Position numbers and translations under genes: made by a program. The notes beneath the pieces were generated by a model. It ran no database searches. It saw only the letters and a list, made by a program, of their open reading frames with translations, and was not told where the DNA came from. Shown here one piece after another: positions 59,105 to 64,000 of a stretch of DNA of 64,000 bases. The stretch spans positions 1-64,000 of the forward strand of contig NZ_JAACFT010000004.1 of the NCBI RefSeq assembly GCF_029051685.1, written 5' to 3'. The stretch comes from Bradyrhizobium sp. CSA207. GTDB lineage: Bacteria > Pseudomonadota > Alphaproteobacteria > Rhizobiales > Xanthobacteraceae. Numbering within the stretch: position 1 is the first letter of the stretch; the number at the start of each line of letters is the position of its first letter.

Positions 59105-59269
59105 CTACTTCATCGCCGTACTGATCGAGTTGAACTTGTTGTTGAGGAGCGCGCTCCCGGTGTTGTTCACGATCGTAACGATGGCAAGTGCGATGCCGGC
59201 GGCGATCAACCCATACTCGATAGCGGTGGCACCATTCTCATCGGCAAGGAAAGACCTGAGCAAACGCAT
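59105..59269 (-). CDS. flp: Flp family type IVb pilin
   Basis: The 54-residue prepilin has a short leader (Met-Arg-Leu-Leu-Arg-Ser-Phe-Leu-Ala-Asp) followed by Glu-Asn-Gly-Ala-Thr-Ala-Ile-Glu-Tyr-Gly-Leu-Ile-Ala. This is the typical cleavage and assembly region of Flp pilins; a hydrophobic helix and a short tail follow. AAGGAG lies before ATG 59269. No tad/cpa assembly genes are adjacent, so it depends on a locus elsewhere. Confidence 0.92.
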   Translation of the reverse strand: MRLLRSFLADENGATAIEYGLIAAGIALAIVTIVNNTGSALLNNKFNSISTAMK

Positions 59270-59559
59270 TGCCAACTCCTTTTCATCCGATCGAATGTAC
59301 GATTGCGTCGTTTTCGAAGTCGTATATCGGTCGATTAAATTTTGCGCGCGTCAAAAAGAAACAGGTTCAGTCGAACTCGCCTGCTACATAGGGTGACACT
59401 CATTAAGTTAATGTTTCCCCAGCCGATCCAAATGGACTTAAATCGGCAAACCCTCGCGACATATCGCTTGAGAATCCATCGTGCTGAACATGAAGCTGCC
59501 GCTTAACGGATTGTTGAGGCTGTTCGTCAACGGGTCGGCAAGGATACCTTGCTTGGCTC

Positions 59560-59796
59560 TCATCCACGCCGGCCGTCCGCGTTCAGCGCCCGCAACATCG
59601 CGATGCGCGCAAACAGCAGCCAGCCCCCGCCGGCCTCGGCTGCATTGATCAAGGTCTCGATGGCGGTCTGCCAGTGCGCTTCGTGCTGCGCGTCCTCGGG
59701 CAGGTGCATGATGTAGTCGGCCGCCTGCTGAAGCGTGAGCAGCTTGCGCCCGTTGCGCAGGGGGACGGGATCGTCGAATGGCGCCGACCAGGGCAT
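59560..59796 (-). CDS. Small conserved helical protein
   Basis: The 78-residue protein has Arg-Lys-Leu-Leu-Thr-Leu-Gln-Gln-Ala-Ala-Asp-Tyr-Ile, Leu-Pro-Glu-Asp-Ala-Gln-His-Glu-Ala-His-Trp and Thr-Ala-Ile-Glu-Thr-Leu-Ile. This is a recurrent rhizobial hypothetical protein as far as I recall. It is soluble. It lies 59 bases downstream of the Ku gene on the same strand and could be co-transcribed. Confidence 0.7.
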   Translation of the reverse strand: MPWSAPFDDPVPLRNGRKLLTLQQAADYIMHLPEDAQHEAHWQTAIETLINAAEAGGGWLLFARIAMLRALNADGRRG

Positions 59797-59854
59797 GTCA
59801 GGCGCGCCGTTCCGTCAACGGTGTCACGACGCGCTTCGCCTCCGAGCCGTTGCG

Positions 59855-60850
59855 CTATCCGGCCTTCTTGGCTCGTGCCGGCGCGCGCACCGGCTTGTCG
59901 GCCTTCTTCGGTGTTTCCTTGGGCGTTTGCCTCGCTGCGGCGGCTTCCTTGCCCTTGCCGGCGATCGGCAACAGCATCTCGCGCTGGCCTTCGACGCGCT
60001 TCTTCGGCTTCTTGCCCTTGGCGAGCTTGGCGTCGTTCCTGGCCTCGTTTCTGGCCGCGGGAGCTGCGTCCTTCTCGTTCGCGATGCTCTTCTTCAGCGC
60101 GTCCATCAGATTGATGACGTTGCCGCCGGTCTTCGGCGCCGACTTGGCCGCGATCGGTGCGCCGCTGCGCTTCTTGTTGATGAGGTCGATCAGCGCAGTC
60201 TCGTAGTGATCCTCGAACAGCTCGGGCGCGAACGCGCCGGATTTCTTCTCGACGATGTGCTTGGCGAGGTCGAGCATGTCCTTTGTCAGTTTCACGTCCT
60301 GGATGTCGTCGAAATATTCCGTCTCGCTGCGCACCTCGTAGGGGTAGCGCAGCAGCGTGCCCATCAGGCCGCTCTCGAGCGGCTCCAGCGCGATGATGTG
60401 CTCGCGGTTGGTCAGCACCACGCGTCCGATCGCCACCTTGTTCATGCTGCGGATGGTCTCGCGGATCACCGCATAGGCATCGTGGCCGACCTTGCCGTCC
60501 GGCACGAGATAATAGGGGCGGATCAGATAGCGGTTGTCGATATCCGTTTTCGGCACGAACTCGTCGATCTCGATCGTGTGGGTCGAGTCCAGCGCGATTT
60601 CGTCGAGCTCGTCCTTGCTGACCTCGATATAGGTGTCGGTGTCGACCTTGTAGCCCTTGACGATGTCCTCGGAGGTCACCTCGTCACCGGTCTCGGCGTC
60701 GACCTTGAGGTACTTGATCCGGTGTCCCGTCTTGCGGTTGATCTGGTTGAACGAGACCTTCTCGGTATCCGAAGTGGCCGGATAGAGCGCGACCGGGCAG
60801 GTCACGAGCGAGAGACGCAGAAAACCCTTCCAATTGGCGCGGGGGGCCAT
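59855..60850 (-). CDS. ku: Ku protein of non-homologous end joining
   Basis: The 331-residue homodimeric Ku binds DNA ends and recruits LigD. The Ku core (about 8-260) starts Trp-Lys-Gly-Phe-Leu-Arg-Leu-Ser-Leu-Val-Thr-Cys-Pro-Val and includes Gly-Tyr-Lys-Val-Asp-Thr-Asp and Leu-Glu-Pro-Leu-Glu-Ser-Gly-Leu-Met-Gly-Thr-Leu-Leu-Arg-Tyr-Pro. The C-terminal 70 residues are Lys/Ala-rich, as in other bacterial Ku proteins that contact DNA. No intact ligD is nearby; two dead ligase pieces lie at 24.6-25.7 kb. Confidence 0.95.
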   Translation of the reverse strand: MAPRANWKGFLRLSLVTCPVALYPATSDTEKVSFNQINRKTGHRIKYLKVDAETGDEVTSEDIVKGYKVDTDTYIEVSKDELDEIALDSTHTIEIDEFVPKTDIDNRYLIRPYYLVPDGKVGHDAYAVIRETIRSMNKVAIGRVVLTNREHIIALEPLESGLMGTLLRYPYEVRSETEYFDDIQDVKLTKDMLDLAKHIVEKKSGAFAPELFEDHYETALIDLINKKRSGAPIAAKSAPKTGGNVINLMDALKKSIANEKDAAPAARNEARNDAKLAKGKKPKKRVEGQREMLLPIAGKGKEAAAARQTPKETPKKADKPVRAPARAKKAG

Positions 60851-61005
60851 GGGCTACTCCAAACGCAACAGGGACAACGTACGACAATACCATCGGGGAA
60901 CTGCGAATCATAGCAAGCGCCGGGACGGAATCTGGCAACTGCGTTAACCGCCGGCCGCGGCATCCGTTGCCTCTTCCGCAATGCGCACCCCGCAGGGCTC
61001 TTTCC

Positions 61006-61030
61006 GGAACATCGCTCCTGATCGGGCGTT
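61006..61030 (+). promoter_or_regulatory. EcfG-type general stress promoter
   Basis: GGAAC (61006-61010) and CGTT (61027-61030) are exactly 16 bases apart. The motif lies 69 bases before the ATG of the small membrane protein at 61099. Confidence 0.65.
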
Positions 61031-61098
61031 GCCCCGGCAGCTATTTTGCCGCGAGACGTCGCGGCAATCGGAGGCGATAGCCTGAGATTGAGGTCACC

Positions 61099-61254
61099 AT
61101 GGCAACCACGCGAGAGCAACGTCAGATCGTCGAAACGCCGACCGAGGCGCGCCAGGGCGAACCGGGACCTTCGGTGGCGGCGCTGCTCGCCATCTCGACG
61201 GGCCTCGCGATCCTGATCCTCGCCGTCGTCTGGTTCGTGTTCTTCCGGACCTGA
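61099..61254 (+). CDS. 51-residue single-helix membrane protein under stress control
   Basis: The protein has a charged N-terminal half (Thr-Arg-Glu-Gln-Arg-Gln-Ile-Val-Glu-Thr-Pro-Thr-Glu) and one membrane helix (about 26-49) ending Phe-Phe-Arg-Thr. TTGAGG lies before ATG 61099. The consensus EcfG promoter upstream supports it as a real general-stress gene; the function is unknown. Confidence 0.65.
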   Translation: MATTREQRQIVETPTEARQGEPGPSVAALLAISTGLAILILAVVWFVFFRT

Positions 61255-61529
61255 CGGCCAAGTCGCCGGGCCAAGTCTCCGGCTAAGTCCCGGGCCAGGT
61301 CGACGTTCGGACCTTCCGACTCGCCGCGCGACGCGGCACATTACGCCCGCCGTGCCCCAAGATCCGTCGAGGGGCCCGGCGGGCGCAGCCGGTTCGGCGT
61401 GCGAATAGTATATGTCCAAAAAGTAACGTAAGCCGGTTCCCCGCGTTCATATTCAGTTCACGCCAGAATTGCTCATCTCTGGCGGTCCATCATGCGGCCT
61501 ATTCTTGCAGAATATCTTTGGAGAGAAGC

Positions 61530-62204
61530 GTGCGCCTGCTCGTTGTCGAGGATGACCCCGATCTCAATCGCCAGCTCACCAAGGCGCTGACCGACGCCGG
61601 CTATGTGGTCGATCGCGCCTTCGACGGGGAGGAGGGGCATTATCTCGGCGACAACGAGCCGTATGACGCCGTGGTGCTCGACATTGGCTTGCCGAAGAAG
61701 GACGGCATCTCGGTGCTCGAGGCTTGGCGCCGCAATGGCCGCACCATGCCGGTCCTGATCCTCACTGCGCGCGACCGCTGGAGCGACAAGGTCCAGGGGT
61801 TCGACGCCGGCGCCGACGACTACGTTGCAAAGCCGTTCCATCTGGAGGAGGTGCTGGCGCGCATCCGCGCCCTGCTGCGCCGCTCGACCGGCCATGCCCA
61901 GAGCGAACTCAGCTGCGGCCCGGTCACGCTCGACACCAGGACCGGCCGGGTCAGCGTCTCCGGCAATCCCGTGAAGATGACCTCGCACGAATATCGGCTT
62001 CTGGCCTACCTGATGCACCATTCGGGGCGCGTCGTCTCCCGCACCGAGCTGGTCGAGCATCTCTACGACCAGGACTTCGATCGCGACTCCAACACCATCG
62101 AAGTCTTTGTCGGCCGCATCCGCAAGAAGCTCGACGTTGACATCATCCAGACCGTCCGCGGCCTCGGCTATCTCCTGACCCCGCCGGCAGCGCCCGGCGC
62201 TTGA
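61530..62204 (+). CDS. feuP: OmpR/PhoB-type response regulator FeuP
   Basis: The 224-residue regulator has a receiver domain (1-115) with phospho-acceptor Asp51 in Val-Val-Leu-Asp-Ile-Gly-Leu-Pro and Lys in Val-Ala-Lys-Pro-Phe. A winged-helix DNA-binding domain follows (about 130-222, Thr-Ser-His-Glu-Tyr-Arg-Leu-Leu-Ala-Tyr; Val-Arg-Gly-Leu-Gly-Tyr). In rhizobia FeuP/FeuQ controls cyclic glucan export and osmotic adaptation, and iron uptake in some species. GTG 61530 follows GGAGAG and matches the usual start. Confidence 0.88.
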   Translation: MRLLVVEDDPDLNRQLTKALTDAGYVVDRAFDGEEGHYLGDNEPYDAVVLDIGLPKKDGISVLEAWRRNGRTMPVLILTARDRWSDKVQGFDAGADDYVAKPFHLEEVLARIRALLRRSTGHAQSELSCGPVTLDTRTGRVSVSGNPVKMTSHEYRLLAYLMHHSGRVVSRTELVEHLYDQDFDRDSNTIEVFVGRIRKKLDVDIIQTVRGLGYLLTPPAAPGA

Positions 62205-62297
62205 GGCGTTGGGGCTTGACGGGCGGCCGGACACGGGGCCTTGGTCGGGTGATGATGGCCGACGACCCGACATCCTGCGCCCCCCGGGATCCTTCCG

Positions 62298-63674
62298 ATG
62301 CGCGCTAGCTCGCTTGCGAACCGGCTGTTCCTGTCGGCGACCGCGTGGCTCGTGGTGATCCTGGCCATCACCGGCGTCGTGCTGTCCTCGGTCTACAAGA
62401 ACGCCACCGAGCGTGCCTTCGACCGCCGGCTCAACCTCTATCTGCGCACGCTGATCGCCGAAGTCGCCACCCCCGATGAGCCGCCGGACCGCCAGTTCCA
62501 GTCGCTCGGCGAGCCCCTGTTCGAATTGCCGCTGTCCGGCTGGTACTGGCAGATCACGCGGACCGACACCGAAAAGCCGGAGGTGCGCTCGTCGCGCTCG
62601 CTCTGGGACAAGAAGCTGCCGAAGCTGGAGGAGCAGGGCACCGAGCTCACCGCCGCCGGCATCCGGCTGGCCTATGTCGACGGGCCCGAGGGCCAGAACC
62701 TGCGAATGGTGGAGCGGCCGGTCGATCTCGGCGGCGACGGCAAATATCTCGTCAGCGTCGCGGGTGACGATACCGAGATTTTCGACGAGACGCGCAGCTT
62801 CGACTATTATCTCGGCGGGACCTTCACCGCGCTCGGCATCGTGCTGCTGCTGACCACGGTGTTCCAGGTCCGCTTCGGCCTTGCGCCGCTCAAGCGCATC
62901 TCCGAATCGATCGCCGACATCCGCTCCGGGCGGGCCGAGCGGCTCGAGGGCGAATTCCCGGTCGAGATCGCGCCCCTGGCGCGCGAGACCAACGCGCTGA
63001 TCGACGCCAACCGCGAAATTGTCGAGCGGGCCCGCACCCATGTTGGCAATCTCGCCCATGCGATCAAGACGCCGCTCTCGGTCATCGTCAACGAGGCCGG
63101 CATACACGCGGCCGATCCGTTCGCGGCCAAGGTCATGGAACAGGCCGATGTGATGCGCGATCAGGTCGCCCATCATCTGGAGCGCGCACGCATCGCGGCG
63201 AGGGTCTCGGTCGTCGCGACCGTCACGGAGGTTGCGCCCGCCATCGAGGCGCTGCGGCGGACGATGGAAAAGATCCATCGCGACCGCGGCATCGTCGTCG
63301 AGGCCAGGGCCGATCCGTCCGCAAAGTTCCGCGGCGAGCGGCAGGACCTGGAGGAGATGGTCGGCAATCTCGTCGACAATGCCTGCAAATGGGCCGCCTC
63401 GCGCGTCCTCATCGATGTTTTGGTGGACGCGCCGCACCAGGCCGGCGCGGGGCCGCGCTTGCGGATCATCGTCGATGATGACGGTCGCGGCCTGTCGGAG
63501 GCCGAGCGCGCCCAGGTCTCGCGGCGCGGCCAGCGGCTTGACGAGTCGAAGCCCGGCTCCGGGCTCGGCCTGTCCATCGTGGTCGACCTCGCGGCACTTT
63601 ATGGCGGCAACCTCACGCTCGGGAGCGCCCCGATCGGCGGGTTGCGGGCAGAACTTGTCCTCCCCGGAATATAA
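62298..63674 (+). CDS. feuQ: Sensor histidine kinase FeuQ
   Basis: The 458-residue membrane kinase has TM1 about 14-35, a periplasmic sensor part to about 168 and TM2 about 172-195. HAMP follows, then HisKA with His254 in Asn-Leu-Ala-His-Ala-Ile-Lys-Thr-Pro-Leu. HATPase has Val-Gly-Asn-Leu-Val-Asp-Asn-Ala-Cys-Lys-Trp, Asp-Asp-Asp-Gly-Arg-Gly-Leu and Gly-Ser-Gly-Leu-Gly-Leu-Ser. It lies 93 bases after feuP and forms the standard feuPQ pair. Confidence 0.88.
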   Translation: MRASSLANRLFLSATAWLVVILAITGVVLSSVYKNATERAFDRRLNLYLRTLIAEVATPDEPPDRQFQSLGEPLFELPLSGWYWQITRTDTEKPEVRSSRSLWDKKLPKLEEQGTELTAAGIRLAYVDGPEGQNLRMVERPVDLGGDGKYLVSVAGDDTEIFDETRSFDYYLGGTFTALGIVLLLTTVFQVRFGLAPLKRISESIADIRSGRAERLEGEFPVEIAPLARETNALIDANREIVERARTHVGNLAHAIKTPLSVIVNEAGIHAADPFAAKVMEQADVMRDQVAHHLERARIAARVSVVATVTEVAPAIEALRRTMEKIHRDRGIVVEARADPSAKFRGERQDLEEMVGNLVDNACKWAASRVLIDVLVDAPHQAGAGPRLRIIVDDDGRGLSEAERAQVSRRGQRLDESKPGSGLGLSIVVDLAALYGGNLTLGSAPIGGLRAELVLPGI

Positions 63675-63823
63675 TCCTCTGTTTCCACACGCTTATTTGG
63701 CCTGCAGGTCGAAACCGGTGGGATTCAGCGCAACTTCCTCAACGGCTTCTTAAGGCGGGCGCCCCTATAATCGCACCCGGACGCGTCCCTCGTCCGCTAC
63801 TTCACAGTGCATTAGCCGGGCGT

Positions 63824-64000
63824 ATGAGCCAGACATCGATCGAGCGGCTGAGAGAATATCTCGCGCAGCTCCCGCCGCAGTCGCAGGCGCTGCTGATGCG
63901 GGAGTTCGAGCGCGCGCTGGAACGTGGCCAGGAAACCGCTGTGGCGACCCTCGTGCTCGAGCAGCTGCGCAAGATCGTGCGCAAGACGGAGACCGAGGAG
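63824..64000 (+). CDS. Start of a conserved helical protein, cut by the window edge
   Basis: The 59 visible codons read Ser-Gln-Thr-Ser-Ile-Glu-Arg-Leu-Arg-Glu-Tyr-Leu-Ala-Gln-Leu-Pro-Pro-Gln-Ser-Gln-Ala-Leu-Leu and continue without a stop to the end. TATAAT at 63766-63771 may be its -10 box. The product is soluble and helical; the function cannot be judged from the fragment. Confidence 0.7.
   Translation, partial: MSQTSIERLREYLAQLPPQSQALLMREFERALERGQETAVATLVLEQLRKIVRKTETEE

Noticed and set aside
61473..63437. A 654-codon minus-strand open frame over feuPQ
   Set aside because: Antisense shadow; both plus-strand genes have complete kinase and regulator motifs.

Overview
The window is a high-GC alphaproteobacterial chromosome segment, most probably from Bradyrhizobium or a close relative. 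The evidence is a MucR regulator next to sufE, a FeuP/FeuQ two-component pair, DUF5330, DUF1491 and DUF2336 proteins, a Phasin_2 phasin, Bradyrhizobium-style dispersed palindromes, a FixK/FNR-type box and several GGAAC-N16-CGTT (EcfG general-stress) promoters. No rRNA, tRNA, CRISPR array, integrase or intact insertion sequence was recognised.

Layout. 1-9,960 is mostly housekeeping: a GT39-type membrane glycosyltransferase, mucR, sufE, a NYN-domain gene with an unusual leader and an in-frame TGA, DUF5330, and a PAS sensor kinase with a peptidoglycan-binding partner. It also holds a brnTA toxin-antitoxin locus whose toxin is frameshifted. 10,017-12,216 holds DUF2336, a small conserved protein and a lipoprotein. 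12,520-17,388 is a compact four-gene operon: an exported TPR-CHAT protease-like protein, an exported all-beta protein and two zinc-ribbon proteins. 17,402-19,166 is a divergent LysR/metallo-beta-lactamase pair.

19,198-35,279 is an accessory metal-resistance region. It begins with arsR, a collapsed second arsC, an aquaglyceroporin gene and arsC. A decayed stretch follows (GDCCVxC protein, DNA ligase remnants, orphan small genes, an SRAP gene and a phasin), then arsR2-arsO with the same operator motif before each gene. It ends with a copper/silver efflux cluster (small exported protein, FixH/YtkA-like protein, CusB, CusA, a 39-residue Met-rich membrane peptide, cytochrome c, methyltransferase, DUF411) behind a FixK/FNR-type box. 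35,449-43,644 continues with fetB-fetA-ATP-grasp, PepSY and DUF1259 proteins, a lectin-fold protein, a GlcG-like protein and a natural fusion of GMC oxidoreductase with a 3-keto-glycoside hydrolase (DUF1080) domain.

43,862-64,000 returns to a core-like background: DUF1254/DUF1214 proteins, PBP1A, YcgN family, a DHA2 efflux pump, a three-GAF sensor kinase and a TPP enzyme. Then come two tiny membrane peptides, a frameshifted esterase gene, a Cache protein, an ABC substrate-binding protein, a lone Flp pilin, Ku, an EcfG-controlled small membrane protein, feuP-feuQ and the start of a gene running off the end.

The best candidates for undescribed biology are the exported CHAT / zinc-ribbon operon, the GMC-DUF1080 fusion, the NYN leader with an operator-embedded promoter and attenuator-like hairpin, and the FixK-linked copper cluster. 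All functional statements come from reading the translated sequence and remembered family signatures; no database search was run.
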